Shown: in pieces, positions 8,331-16,908 of the stretch
How positions within the stretch are numbered: the stretch's first letter is position 1
Layout of the letters: the number at the start of each line of letters is the position of its first letter
NCBI GenBank assembly: GCA_001603005.1
Contig: LVAJ01000012.1
Location: 124,001-188,000, forward strand
Direction of reading: 5' to 3'
DNA length: 64,000 bases
Source: Clostridiales bacterium Firm_04
GTDB lineage: Bacteria > Bacillota > Clostridia > Oscillospirales > Ruminococcaceae
Notes under the pieces: generated by a model
What the model was told of the DNA's origin: nothing
The model's database searches: none
Seen by the model: only the letters and a program-made list of their open reading frames with translations
Position numbers and translations under genes: made by a program

Positions 8331-9421
8331 AACAGCCGGCAGGGATCTACATTCATGTGCCGTTCTGTGCGAAGAAGTGCCCGTACTGCGATTTCTATTC
8401 GCGCGGGTTCACGGTTGCTGACGCAGAACGGTATACAGAAGCGGTCTGCCGGAACCTGCATCTGCTCCCTGAAAAACTTCCGGCGGATACAGTCTATTTC
8501 GGCGGCGGAACGCCGTCTTTGCTGCCGGCTTCTGCATTGGAACGCATGCTGGATGCGGTACAGGCGCGATGCAGTTTAGCGGCTGATGCGGAAATCACGC
8601 TCGAAGTGAATCCGCTGACCGCAACGCTGCGGAATCTTGCCGCATGGAAACAGACCGGCATCAACCGGCTGTCATTCGGCATCCAGTCGTTTCAGCCGGA
8701 TGTGCTCCGTATTCTCGGCAGGCGGCATACGCCGGAGCAGGGGCGCGACGCGGTTCAGTGTGCGCAGGACTGCGGTTTTGAGAATCTCAGTATTGACCTG
8801 ATGCTCGGGCTTTCGCAGCAGAATGCGGCAGTCTGGCAGGCTGATCTGGATGCAGCAATTGCGCTGCAGGTTCCGCATATTTCCTCGTATCTGCTGAAAA
8901 TTGAGGAGGCGACGCCGTTCGGCGCATCCCCGCCGGAGATGCTGGATGACGAACAGTCTGCCGACCGCTGGATGCAGATGCATGACACATTGACAGATGC
9001 CGGATTTTTGCATTACGAGATCTCGAATTTTGCGAAGGCAGGCTATGAGAGCCGGCATAACTGCAAATACTGGCAGCTGATCCCGTATTACGGCATCGGA
9101 CCGGCAGCACATTCCTGTCACGGCGGTGTGCGGTATGCAGTTCCGCGGGATCTGGACGCATTCTGTCAGGCAGCGGTTCAGCCGACAGAAATCACGGAGC
9201 CGTATGCGGAGACCGAATCCGAGCGCATTATGCTCGGTCTGCGCATGGCATCCGGCATTCGTCCGGCGGATGTTCCGCAGAGCAAAGAGCGGCTTCTGCG
9301 CAATGCAAAGCCGCTGATTCCGCAGTATCTTCTGTATGAATCCGGTACGCTCCGGATGACGCCGGAAGGCTGGCTGGTGTCGAATGCGGTGCTTGCGCAT
9401 TTACTAAACGGTATCACATAA
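8327..9421 (+). CDS. hemW: Radical SAM heme chaperone HemW
   Basis: This 364-residue protein carries the CxxxCxxC cluster motif in VPFCAKKCPYCDFYS, followed by FGGGTPSLL and the conserved ISSYLLKIEEATPF. The CPYCDF form matches HemW rather than the oxygen-independent coproporphyrinogen oxidase HemN (which has CGC). HemW-type proteins bind heme and deliver it to target proteins; older annotation calls them coproporphyrinogen oxidases. It overlaps the zinc-ribbon gene by 4 bases and is followed by a short hairpin at 9441-9469. Confidence 0.9.
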   Translation: MKQPAGIYIHVPFCAKKCPYCDFYSRGFTVADAERYTEAVCRNLHLLPEKLPADTVYFGGGTPSLLPASALERMLDAVQARCSLAADAEITLEVNPLTATLRNLAAWKQTGINRLSFGIQSFQPDVLRILGRRHTPEQGRDAVQCAQDCGFENLSIDLMLGLSQQNAAVWQADLDAAIALQVPHISSYLLKIEEATPFGASPPEMLDDEQSADRWMQMHDTLTDAGFLHYEISNFAKAGYESRHNCKYWQLIPYYGIGPAAHSCHGGVRYAVPRDLDAFCQAAVQPTEITEPYAETESERIMLGLRMASGIRPADVPQSKERLLRNAKPLIPQYLLYESGTLRMTPEGWLVSNAVLAHLLNGIT

Positions 9422-9440
9422 GCGGCGAAACACTTCAAAC

Positions 9441-9469
9441 TACCGCTTCAAAATTATCGAGAAGCGGTA
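9441..9469 (+). terminator. Hairpin after hemW
   Basis: A 9-bp stem (9441-9449 with 9461-9469) lies 20 bases after the hemW stop, with only a weak T-rich tail. Confidence 0.45.
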
Positions 9470-9484
9470 CCTATTATAACAAAT

Positions 9485-9517
9485 AAACGGCAGCAGATCA
9501 TGTTTCTGCTGCCGTTT
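9485..9517. terminator. Terminator hairpin at the end of the glycosylase gene
   Basis: A 12-bp stem (9485-9496 with 9506-9517) overlaps the last codons of the minus-strand glycosylase gene and faces hemW, so it may act in both directions. Confidence 0.6.
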
Positions 9518-10004
9518 CCGGATTCCGGATGATGCGCCATGCATCAGTCAGCCGTTCGACGCTCCATGCTGCATTCGCAGGTGAGGTCGAAGGCAGACGG
9601 ATCGCATCGCGTCCGAGAGTATTCTTCTGATATTTTTCGTAGTATTTTGCGGCAGTTCCGCCGTTGACAAACACCTGCCGGATCTGTGCGGCAGTGAAGA
9701 TCGGGGAAAGGTCATTCGGAACGACATTCCGGATGCTGCTGTCCGATGAACCGGTGATCTCACAGGACGCGATCACATCCCACAGCGCAATATGATTCCG
9801 CAGCAAAAACGCGCGTTTCTCATCAATCGTCTGCGGCACATCCTGTTGAAATACGGCTGCTGTCACGCGCCAGAAACGGTTCTGCGGATGCCCGTAGAAA
9901 AATTGCTGTTCCCGCGATTTTACCGATGGAAAGCTCCCGAGAATCAGAATCTCGGAGCTGCCGTCAAAGAGCGGCGGAAACGGATGCATGATTTGTTTTG
10001 CCAT
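9498..10004 (-). CDS. DNA-deoxyinosine (hypoxanthine) glycosylase, UDG superfamily
   Basis: The 168-residue protein shows a uracil-DNA glycosylase-like fold: ILILGSFPSVKSR, then FFYGHPQNRFW, and a C-terminal LPSTSPAN motif. This pattern is typical of the family that removes deaminated adenine (hypoxanthine) from DNA in base excision repair. GGAGA lies 5 bases before the ATG at 10004; an upstream ATG lacks a ribosome-binding site. It follows an ankyrin-repeat gene after a terminator and is probably expressed on its own. Confidence 0.85.
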   Translation of the reverse strand: MAKQIMHPFPPLFDGSSEILILGSFPSVKSREQQFFYGHPQNRFWRVTAAVFQQDVPQTIDEKRAFLLRNHIALWDVIASCEITGSSDSSIRNVVPNDLSPIFTAAQIRQVFVNGGTAAKYYEKYQKNTLGRDAIRLPSTSPANAAWSVERLTDAWRIIRNPETAAET

Positions 10005-10020
10005 AACTTCTCCTAAAAGC

Positions 10021-10047
10021 AAGACTGCACGATCACCGCGCAGTCTT
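10021..10047 (-). terminator. Terminator after the ankyrin gene
   Basis: An 8-bp stem (10021-10028 with 10040-10047) is followed on the minus strand by a short T-run, which also lies just before the glycosylase ribosome-binding site. Confidence 0.55.
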
Positions 10048-10054
10048 TTGGATT

Positions 10055-10696
10055 TTATACGTTGATGCCGACCAGCCGAAGCACCTGTTTTTCCTGATCG
10101 TTCAGCTGATTCCGGTCAATTTTCGTCTGAAATTGCTTTTTGATCCGGTCACGGATCGTTTCGCCGGTCTGCTCATATTTCGCATTCGGATCCGCGCCGC
10201 GGTCGATCAGCAGCTTGACTGTTTCAGGATTCGCGGACTGCACCGCTCTGACAAGATATTCCGATTTCAGTTCTGCGCCGTAATCGAGCAGCAGGCGCAG
10301 CTTTTCGGTCGATTTTGCATTGATCGCATCGTCAACCGGGGATTTGCCGTTTTCATCCGAAGCATAATTCCCTTTGAAAAACGAATACGCATCAGAATCC
10401 GGATCCGCGCCGTTCGCAAGCAGTTCTTTTACTGCAGCCGCATCCAGATGCTCCACCGCATAGGCGAGACTTTTCTTCGGTGCGAGAATACCGGTCAGGA
10501 ACTGATTGCTCTGCCGCAGTGTCATCCAGACAGAGGGGAACAGCAGCGCGATGCCGCCGATTAGCAGACAGAGTCCGACGGCTTTCCGCTTGATCTTTTT
10601 GATCGCGCGGAGAATGAGCACGACCGCAACGACCGCGAGTGCGTCAAACGGGATGCCGGAAAGAAATTGCAGGATACTGTCCTTTATGCTTGTCAT
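10055..10696 (-). CDS. Membrane-anchored ankyrin-repeat protein
   Basis: This 213-residue protein has two N-terminal membrane segments (about residues 12-30 and 40-57), then four degenerate ankyrin repeats recognisable as VKELLANGADPDSDA, SPVDDAINAKSTEKLRLLLDYGA and PETVKLLIDRGADPNA. Ankyrin repeats mediate protein contacts; the partner is unknown. Its ribosome-binding site (GGAGG) lies inside the end of the upstream AraC-type regulator gene, and its start comes 3 bases after that gene's stop, so the two are co-expressed. Confidence 0.82.
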   Translation of the reverse strand: MTSIKDSILQFLSGIPFDALAVVAVVLILRAIKKIKRKAVGLCLLIGGIALLFPSVWMTLRQSNQFLTGILAPKKSLAYAVEHLDAAAVKELLANGADPDSDAYSFFKGNYASDENGKSPVDDAINAKSTEKLRLLLDYGAELKSEYLVRAVQSANPETVKLLIDRGADPNAKYEQTGETIRDRIKKQFQTKIDRNQLNDQEKQVLRLVGINV

Positions 10697-10699
10697 CGC

Positions 10700-12931
10700 T
10701 CAATCCTCCGTCTGCTTTTTTCGTTTGCGGTATTCGGTCGGGGTGATGCCGACGATCTTCTTGAACTGATGCATAAAATGGACATAATTGCTGTAACCGC
10801 TCTGATCTGCAATGCAGGCAATACTGTAATCGGTGCTTGCAAGCAGTCGTTTGGAAAGCTCGATCCGGCTGTTGATCACATCCTGTGTAAAGCTGATGCC
10901 GAAGCATCTGGTGTAGAGCTTCTGGAAATATCCGCGGCTGAGAATCAGGTCGCGGCACATCGAATCAATGCTCCAATCCTCCTGCGGATTGCTGTAGATC
11001 CGCTCGCGGAGATTGACAAATTCGCGGTAATAGGGCGAGGCTTTTTCGTTCTGTCGCGAAGCGCGGCTCTGTTCGATCTTCTCCGTGACCATTCCGGTGA
11101 TCTGTTCCAGCGTCATATCAGGCGCAATATGGTCACAGAAAAATCCGAAGCTTGCCGTGATCTTATAGGGCTTCAGTGAGCTCTGATTATAGTGCTCCAG
11201 ATAACCGGAGATCGCATAAACGAGCCGCTGACATGCATCTTCTTCATAATCCTGATAGCCGATGATTGAAAACTCGGCATCTTCAATGCGGGCGCAGCGT
11301 TCATAGGTCGTGCAGCTGTTATTCATTGCGTTTGCAAGAACGGTCACAGCACTGTCGCCCTCGGAATGTCCGTATGTCTCATTGACCTGCCTCAGCGAAT
11401 CAAAGCTCGCATAGAGCAGCAAAAATCTGCGGTGTTCATTTTTCGCAGCCTCAAAGCATTCGCGCGAAAATTTCTGATAGCCCTCATAGTTATAAAGACC
11501 GGTCAGCGTATCGCGGATCGACGAGAGATAGATGCGGTTATTGAATCGTTTCAGATAGGATTGCATGCGTACAAATTCCAGCGCGGTATTGACCACCGAG
11601 ATCCATTCGCAGTAGAGCGGATCGTAAGTGTCGATCCGGTCGCCGAAGCAGATCGCCGAAATGCCGAAGAATCGGTCATCGTGATGCAGCGGCGTAAAGA
11701 AATAGGTGGTCGGCTTGCTGCGTTCATCATGCAGCCGCGGCAGCATTTTGACAGCAGGAAACGGTTTCGTCACGACTGCGCCGTGTTCATCAAAGATTTT
11801 CAGCAGCATATGCTTCGGGAAACCCTCCCGCCTGTATTCCGAGGGATTTTCAAGCGCACCGCCGCCCTCCCAGTCCTCGCAGAGACAGAGATAGAACTCG
11901 GTGCAGCCGCGGATCAGATACACATGATTCCGGATCACATCCATCAGCCCGTCGAGTGTTTCCTGCTCGGTCATGCGGATATTCATGATGCTGCTGCTGT
12001 ACATGGTGCGGTAATCGTCCTGCTGCTCCTGTTCCTCGATCTGCTGTTTGAGATGTGCCGGATCTCTGCCGCAGGAGCACGAATTTCCGGTGATGATCTC
12101 GGTCTGGTCGGTGTCGATCATCATGCAGGTTTCGCCGGTCATCATCTGGTAAAGCTTCGCAACGCCCTGTGCGCCGAGCCGGAAGTTCCGCCGGACAAAG
12201 GTCGTCAGCGGGATCAGACAGTTCGCTTCGCGCATGGAGGCGTCATAGCCGGTGATCATGACATCCTCCGGCACGCGGATGCCGTTACGGATCAGCTCAT
12301 GACAAAGTGTCTTTGCCATGGCATCATTTCCGCAGACAATGCCCTGCGGCATTTTCCGTGTTCCGCTGATCAGTTCACCGGCAAGTTTTTTGGCGGATGC
12401 ATGCCAGTAATCGCCGTAGATCAGATGATCCGGCTGCACCTCAAGTCCTGCATGCTCCATCGCATCGCAGAACCCCTGCAGCCGCTGCTCCGCCGTATAA
12501 TGCCCCTTGAAACCGGTCAGGCAGATCAGATCGGTCAGTCCGTGCCGCTGAATCAGATGCTCTGTGATCGCGCGGAATCCGCTGCGGTCATCCATCATCA
12601 GATAGGGGAACGGTCCGGAATTGCTGTCGAGGACAAGCACGGGAATCTTCTGCTCCATGAGGATCGAATCGAGATGCTCCCGTTCTGTTTCGGAATGGAT
12701 CGAATCACGCAGATAGAGGATGCCGTCAAAGGACGGAAAATGCATATAGTTGAACAGATTGAACTCTGAACGCTGATGCGGCGTCAGATCCGCAAGATTG
12801 GTAATGCAGGAAAAAACAGCGATGTCAATATCAAGAGAATATGCCTGCGCCATCATGCCTTTGATAAGGCGCTGCTGCGTCAGTTGTTCAGTTTCACATA
12901 CGATTACACCGATCAGCAGTCTTTTCTTCAT
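10700..12931 (-). CDS. Periplasmic-binding-like sensor, degenerate GGDEF and AraC HTH fusion regulator
   Basis: This 743-residue cytoplasmic protein has three parts. Residues about 5-285 resemble a LacI-type ligand-binding domain (ICLTGF, VCGNDAMA, VMITGYDAS). Residues about 470-610 resemble a GGDEF domain, but the signature is replaced by IEDAEF, so cyclase activity is unlikely. The last 100 residues are an AraC-type helix-turn-helix ending GITPTEYRKRKKQ. The region between the sensor and the GGDEF-like part may be another sensor. AGGAGG lies 6 bases before the ATG. The ligand is unknown; a sugar would fit the LacI-like fold. Confidence 0.85.
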   Translation of the reverse strand: MKKRLLIGVIVCETEQLTQQRLIKGMMAQAYSLDIDIAVFSCITNLADLTPHQRSEFNLFNYMHFPSFDGILYLRDSIHSETEREHLDSILMEQKIPVLVLDSNSGPFPYLMMDDRSGFRAITEHLIQRHGLTDLICLTGFKGHYTAEQRLQGFCDAMEHAGLEVQPDHLIYGDYWHASAKKLAGELISGTRKMPQGIVCGNDAMAKTLCHELIRNGIRVPEDVMITGYDASMREANCLIPLTTFVRRNFRLGAQGVAKLYQMMTGETCMMIDTDQTEIITGNSCSCGRDPAHLKQQIEEQEQQDDYRTMYSSSIMNIRMTEQETLDGLMDVIRNHVYLIRGCTEFYLCLCEDWEGGGALENPSEYRREGFPKHMLLKIFDEHGAVVTKPFPAVKMLPRLHDERSKPTTYFFTPLHHDDRFFGISAICFGDRIDTYDPLYCEWISVVNTALEFVRMQSYLKRFNNRIYLSSIRDTLTGLYNYEGYQKFSRECFEAAKNEHRRFLLLYASFDSLRQVNETYGHSEGDSAVTVLANAMNNSCTTYERCARIEDAEFSIIGYQDYEEDACQRLVYAISGYLEHYNQSSLKPYKITASFGFFCDHIAPDMTLEQITGMVTEKIEQSRASRQNEKASPYYREFVNLRERIYSNPQEDWSIDSMCRDLILSRGYFQKLYTRCFGISFTQDVINSRIELSKRLLASTDYSIACIADQSGYSNYVHFMHQFKKIVGITPTEYRKRKKQTED

Positions 12932-12982
12932 AAAGACCTCCTGTTTTGTAGAAATGGGATTCTTTTGTTTGGTATCGCGGGA

Positions 12983-14011
12983 TCATGCAGCGGATCTCGC
13001 AGCAAAATGATTCCAGATCATGCGTTCCAGCTTTCCGGCGCCGAGACTCAGCAGAACAGATACCGCAATTGCCGCAGCAATGATGCAGATCTGAACGGCA
13101 GCCCCGCTATTCGCGCCGAGATGTGTTGCGCCGATGAGGTTTTTGAGAAATACATGAATGAGATACAGCTCCAGCGAAATGCCGCCGAGCGTATTCAGCA
13201 CGTTTTCGAGATGTACCGGCTTTCTTTTTTCAAGGGCATATGAAAGCAGCATGCTGATGAAAATTGCAGCACCGCCGCTGCCGAAGCGATAGAGCAGATT
13301 TGCAGTTTCCGGACGATTTTCCGGAACGAAAAATGCCGCTGCAAACAGAATCAGCATGAGCGCAGTATATCCCTGAATGACAGCCCTGATCCGTTTTTTC
13401 TGTTCCGGCTGTGCAAGCAGTATCTCACCGCTCAGCGAACCGATCAGGAAAATCGGGATTCGTGTCAGCGCAGTTTCCCGCAGATCAAACTGCTCCGGTA
13501 TGCATAAAAACGCAGCCGTCACCGCGGCATAAACAGCCGCGAGCAGTCCGAGCATTGCGGGAATCCTGTTTTTTGTCATCCGGAAGATTGCCGGATAGAG
13601 CAGATAGAGAATCACGATCAGCGAAACATACCAGACTGTTCCGTTTCCTTTTGTCCAGTATGAAAGACCGGACCAGTCTTCCAGAAATGCAGGCAGACCT
13701 TTGTGCAGGAACAGAAAATCCGTTCCGATCCAGTACGGCAGCGAGATCAGCAGCGCAGGGATAATCACCCTGCGGATGCGTTTTCTGTAGAACGGCAGGG
13801 GACTGCTGTCCTTTGACATGGAGCAATACAGCCCGATGCCGGACAGGAACAGGAAGATATCCACGCCGATATTCCCGCGCAGCAGCAGCGATGAAATCAC
13901 AGGAATATGAAGATCACCGTACAGGCACGGAAAAAAGTGAAACAGCATAATGATGACAGCAGCGAAGCCCATGACCGCGCTTCTGTGTTTTGAAATGATC
14001 GAATCCGTCAT
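12983..14011 (-). CDS. Membrane acyltransferase, acyltransferase-3 family
   Basis: This 342-residue protein has about ten membrane helices. The N-terminal HRSAVMGFAAVIIMLFHFFP and GVDIFLFLSGIGL with a following basic loop (FYRKRIRRVIIPALL) are typical of acyltransferase-3 enzymes, which transfer acetyl or similar groups to surface polysaccharides or peptidoglycan. It has a near-consensus promoter (14058-14086). The AraC-type and ankyrin genes follow at short spacing and may be read from the same promoter. The acceptor is unknown. Confidence 0.85.
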   Translation of the reverse strand: MTDSIISKHRSAVMGFAAVIIMLFHFFPCLYGDLHIPVISSLLLRGNIGVDIFLFLSGIGLYCSMSKDSSPLPFYRKRIRRVIIPALLISLPYWIGTDFLFLHKGLPAFLEDWSGLSYWTKGNGTVWYVSLIVILYLLYPAIFRMTKNRIPAMLGLLAAVYAAVTAAFLCIPEQFDLRETALTRIPIFLIGSLSGEILLAQPEQKKRIRAVIQGYTALMLILFAAAFFVPENRPETANLLYRFGSGGAAIFISMLLSYALEKRKPVHLENVLNTLGGISLELYLIHVFLKNLIGATHLGANSGAAVQICIIAAAIAVSVLLSLGAGKLERMIWNHFAARSAA

Positions 14012-14057
14012 GTCGCAGTTCCTTTAACGAAAATGCAGAATATTACAATCCAACATC

Positions 14058-14086
14058 AGTATATCACAAAAAGACAGTTGTGTCAA
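14058..14086 (-). promoter_or_regulatory. Promoter of the acyltransferase unit
   Basis: TTGACA (14081-14086) and TATACT (14058-14063) on the minus strand, with a 17-base spacer. Confidence 0.8.
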
Positions 14087-14155
14087 GGTGGTTTTTCGAT
14101 TTTGTGCGGAAAACTGTCTGTCTGAAACAAATAGAACTGTCTCAAAAAAACATAA

Positions 14156-14182
14156 AGCCGGAGAACCATGCGCTCTCCGGCT
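14156..14182 (-). terminator. Terminator after thrH
   Basis: A 9-bp stem (14156-14164 with 14174-14182) is followed on the minus strand by a T-rich stretch. Confidence 0.7.
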
Positions 14183-14189
14183 TGTTTGT

Positions 14190-14792
14190 TCAGTTCATTG
14201 CAGCTTTGATTGCAGCAAGCAGTTCATCATAGGTCTCATATGCGGGCAGATCCGGATAATCCTTTTTGATCTGTTCTGTGCTGCGGAACAGGAAGCCCGC
14301 CTTGCTCGCGAGGATCATGCCGAGGTCATTGAAGCTGTCGCCGCTCGCGATGGTCTCGAAGCCGATCGACTGCAGTGCCTTGACAGTCGTGAGCTTGGAC
14401 TTTTCGCAGCGCATTTTATAGCCTGTGATCGTGCCGTCCTCTGCTACTTCGAGCGAGTTGCAGAAAATGGTCGGCCAGCCGAGCTTCTGCATCAGCGGTG
14501 TCGCGAACTGCGAGAAAGTATCGCTGATGATGATGACCTGACCGATCGAACGCAGTTCATCGAGGAACTCCTTTGCGCCAGGCATCGGATCAATCTTCGC
14601 AATGGTATCCTGGATCTCTTTCAGACCGAGTCCATGCTCCTTGAGGATCGCAAGGCGGTAATTCATCAGCTTGTCATAATCCGGCTCATCTCTGGTTGTC
14701 TTTCTCAGCTCCGGAATGCCGCTTGCCTCTGCAAACGCGATCCAGATCTCCGGTACCAGAACGCCCTCTAAGTCCAGACAGGTAATATACAT
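14190..14792 (-). CDS. thrH: Phosphoserine phosphatase / homoserine phosphotransferase (ThrH)
   Basis: This 200-residue HAD-superfamily enzyme has motif I as DLEGVLVPE, motif II in IIISDTFSQF, a Lys in CEKSKLTTV and motif III in GDSFNDLGM. The pattern fits ThrH, which removes phosphate from phosphoserine and can pass it to homoserine. An ATG at 14798 lies only 2 bases from AAAGGAG, so the ATG at 14792 (8 bases away) is chosen. It has its own promoter and terminator. Confidence 0.9.
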   Translation of the reverse strand: MYITCLDLEGVLVPEIWIAFAEASGIPELRKTTRDEPDYDKLMNYRLAILKEHGLGLKEIQDTIAKIDPMPGAKEFLDELRSIGQVIIISDTFSQFATPLMQKLGWPTIFCNSLEVAEDGTITGYKMRCEKSKLTTVKALQSIGFETIASGDSFNDLGMILASKAGFLFRSTEQIKKDYPDLPAYETYDELLAAIKAAMN

Positions 14793-14844
14793 GTTCATAA
14801 CTCCTTTACAGTGAAACTTCGCTGCAATTAACAGCCGCAACTAT

Positions 14845-14873
14845 ATTATATCATAAATCGGCAAAAAGTGCAA
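14845..14873 (-). promoter_or_regulatory. Promoter of thrH
   Basis: TTGCAC (14868-14873) and TATAAT (14845-14850) on the minus strand, with a 17-base spacer. Confidence 0.75.
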
Positions 14874-14980
14874 TGGGAGAAGGCACATAAATTTCAGTAA
14901 CGTGCAGAAAAAATTGTCCGTCGGTATCTTCAGATCGTATCCGCAAAATCAGCCTTCCGATGCAGAAAGAGGTGTTCCGG

Positions 14981-15009
14981 TTGACAAATTCCGGCAAATG
15001 TGCTATAAT
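14981..15009 (+). promoter_or_regulatory. Promoter of the zinc-ribbon/ispDF unit
   Basis: Perfect TTGACA (14981-14986) and TATAAT (15004-15009) with a 17-base spacer. Confidence 0.85.
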
Positions 15010-15051
15010 ATTGAAAACGCTTTCGGGGCGTAATGTAAAGGAGGAATTACC

Positions 15052-15663
15052 ATGGCAATTGAATTTTTTGACAGACTGACTGCATCCGTTTCCAAAACTG
15101 CGAAGCAGGTTTCGGACAATGCGAAATCTCTGGCTGACAAGAATCGTGTCCGCAAGGATATTGCTGCAATGGAAAACGAGCTTCGCAATCGTTTCCGTGA
15201 CATTGGTGAGAAATATTTTACTGAATCAAAAGAGAATCCGGATCCGGAATATGCAGATATGTTTGCAGCGATCAATGAGCTGCAGGCAAATCTCAGCGCA
15301 AAGCAGCATGAGCTGGAAACCCTTGACGGCACCATGACCTGCACCGAATGCGGCAGACCGATCCTGCTTGGCTCGAAGTTCTGCCCGAACTGCGGTGCAA
15401 CCGCACCGGTTCCGGCGGCTCCGCCTGTCTCTGCACCGGTTCAGCCGATCTGCCCGTTCTGCGGTCAGCCTGTCGCGCCGGATGCATCGTTCTGCGCGGG
15501 ATGCGGCAACAAGCTTCCGGAACAGCCGGTTAACCCGAATCCGGATTTCAACCAGCCGAATCCGGCACCGGTTTCCAATGTCTGCCCGAACTGCGGCGAG
15601 GTGCTCGCACCGGATGCACTGTTCTGCGCAGTCTGCGGAACCAAGGCGCCCGGCGTAGACTGA
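15052..15663 (+). CDS. Coiled-coil protein with three zinc ribbons
   Basis: The first 85 or so of 203 residues are helical and charged, likely a coiled coil. Three zinc ribbons follow, separated by Pro-rich linkers: CTECG...CPNCG, CPFCG...CAGCG and CPNCG...CAVCG. AGGAGG precedes the ATG and a perfect promoter lies upstream. ispD starts 3 bases after its stop, so the three genes form one unit. Zinc ribbons of this kind usually mediate protein contacts; its role is unknown. Confidence 0.85.
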   Translation: MAIEFFDRLTASVSKTAKQVSDNAKSLADKNRVRKDIAAMENELRNRFRDIGEKYFTESKENPDPEYADMFAAINELQANLSAKQHELETLDGTMTCTECGRPILLGSKFCPNCGATAPVPAAPPVSAPVQPICPFCGQPVAPDASFCAGCGNKLPEQPVNPNPDFNQPNPAPVSNVCPNCGEVLAPDALFCAVCGTKAPGVD

Positions 15664-15666
15664 TTT

Positions 15667-16377
15667 ATGTCAAGATGTGATACAGCCGCCCTTCTGGTCT
15701 GCGCGGGTAACGCAACCAGAATGGGCGGTATCCATAAGATCCTGCACCCGCTCGGAGACAGCACGGTTCTGTCGCATGTGATCCGCAGATTTTGTGCTTG
15801 CGAAAGCATCGCAGGCATTGTGCTGATCTGCCGCGAACAGGATCTCGAAGCGTTTCAGCAGGCGATCGCCGCGGAACCCGATCTTACAAAAAAACCGATT
15901 GCAGTCACGGTAGGCGGTGCAACCCGTCAGCAGAGTGTGCGGAACGGTTTTGCAGCGCTGTCTTTTGATGCGGAATATGTGGCGATCCATGACGGCGCAC
16001 GCCCGCTGATCCTGTCGGCAGACATCGAAAAGGTCATTGCGGATGCACGAAAAACGGGTGCCGCTTCGCTCGGCGTACCGGTCAAGGATACCGTCAAGGT
16101 CGTGCGCGGCGGCATCATTCTCGATACGCCGGAACGCGCCTCGCTCTATCTGACGCAGACGCCGCAGGTATTCCGCCGCAGTCTCTATGCCGAAGCAATG
16201 CAGCTTGCAGAGCAGCAAGGGAAAGATTATACCGACGACTGCCAGCTGATCGAGGCACTTGGCAAACAGGTGACGATGACGACCGGCAGCTATTCCAATA
16301 TCAAACTGACCACGCCGGAGGATTTCGCGATTGCCGAAGCGCTCCTGCGGGAACAGCAGAAGGAGGCAGACGCATGA
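15667..16377 (+). CDS. ispD: 2-C-methyl-D-erythritol 4-phosphate cytidylyltransferase
   Basis: IspD activates methylerythritol phosphate with CTP in the non-mevalonate isoprenoid pathway. The 236-residue product has the nucleotide-binding loop ([10 protein letters not shown], then HKILHPL), the substrate segment [19 protein letters not shown] and [11 protein letters not shown]. The loop is [10 protein letters not shown] rather than the common AAGxGxRMG, a mild departure. It starts 3 bases after the zinc-ribbon gene and its end overlaps ispF by 4 bases. Confidence 0.92.
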   Translation: MSRCDTAALLVCAGNATRMGGIHKILHPLGDSTVLSHVIRRFCACESIAGIVLICREQDLEAFQQAIAAEPDLTKKPIAVTVGGATRQQSVRNGFAALSFDAEYVAIHDGARPLILSADIEKVIADARKTGAASLGVPVKDTVKVVRGGIILDTPERASLYLTQTPQVFRRSLYAEAMQLAEQQGKDYTDDCQLIEALGKQVTMTTGSYSNIKLTTPEDFAIAEALLREQQKEADA

Positions 16378-16868
16378 CAAATATCCGGATCGGACACGGT
16401 TATGACGTACACCGGCTGACAGAGGGGAGAAAGCTCATCATCGGCGGCGTGGAGATCCCGCACCGGCTCGGTCTGCTCGGACATTCGGATGCAGACGTTC
16501 TGACGCATGCGGTCATGGATGCAATGCTCGGCGCGCTGGCGCTCGGCGACATCGGCAAGCATTTTCCGGACACGGATCCGCAGTATGCCGGTGCCGACAG
16601 CATTCAGCTGCTTGCACATGTCCGGAAAATCATTCAGGAGCAAGGCTGGACACTCGGCAATCTGGACGCGACGATTCTGGCGCAGGCACCGAAGCTCGCA
16701 CCGCATATTCCGGAGATGCGCCGCCGCATCAGCGAAACACTCGGCTGCGGGTTGGATCAGGTTAGCATCAAGGCGACCACCGAGGAAAAGCTCGGCTTCA
16801 CCGGACAGGAGCAGGGGATCGCAGCACATTGCGTGGTGCTGCTTGTGAAAGACAGCAAATCTGAATAA
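16374..16868 (+). CDS. ispF: 2-C-methyl-D-erythritol 2,4-cyclodiphosphate synthase
   Basis: IspF forms the cyclic diphosphate intermediate of the methylerythritol phosphate pathway. The 164-residue length is normal. Metal ligands and signature lie in [11 protein letters not shown] and [14 protein letters not shown], followed by [11 protein letters not shown] and [12 protein letters not shown] near the C-terminus. The start overlaps the ispD stop (ATGA), giving translational coupling, and ispD-ispF adjacency is common in bacteria. A bidirectional terminator follows. Confidence 0.96.
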   Translation: MTNIRIGHGYDVHRLTEGRKLIIGGVEIPHRLGLLGHSDADVLTHAVMDAMLGALALGDIGKHFPDTDPQYAGADSIQLLAHVRKIIQEQGWTLGNLDATILAQAPKLAPHIPEMRRRISETLGCGLDQVSIKATTEEKLGFTGQEQGIAAHCVVLLVKDSKSE

Positions 16869-16873
16869 CAAAC

Positions 16874-16903
16874 AGCGGCACAGGTCATCAAGCCCGTGCC
16901 GCT
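16874..16903. terminator. Bidirectional terminator between ispF and cls
   Basis: An 8-bp GC-rich stem (16874-16881 with 16896-16903) is followed on the plus strand by TTTATTTT and faces cls on the other strand. Confidence 0.7.
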
Positions 16904-16908
16904 TTATT

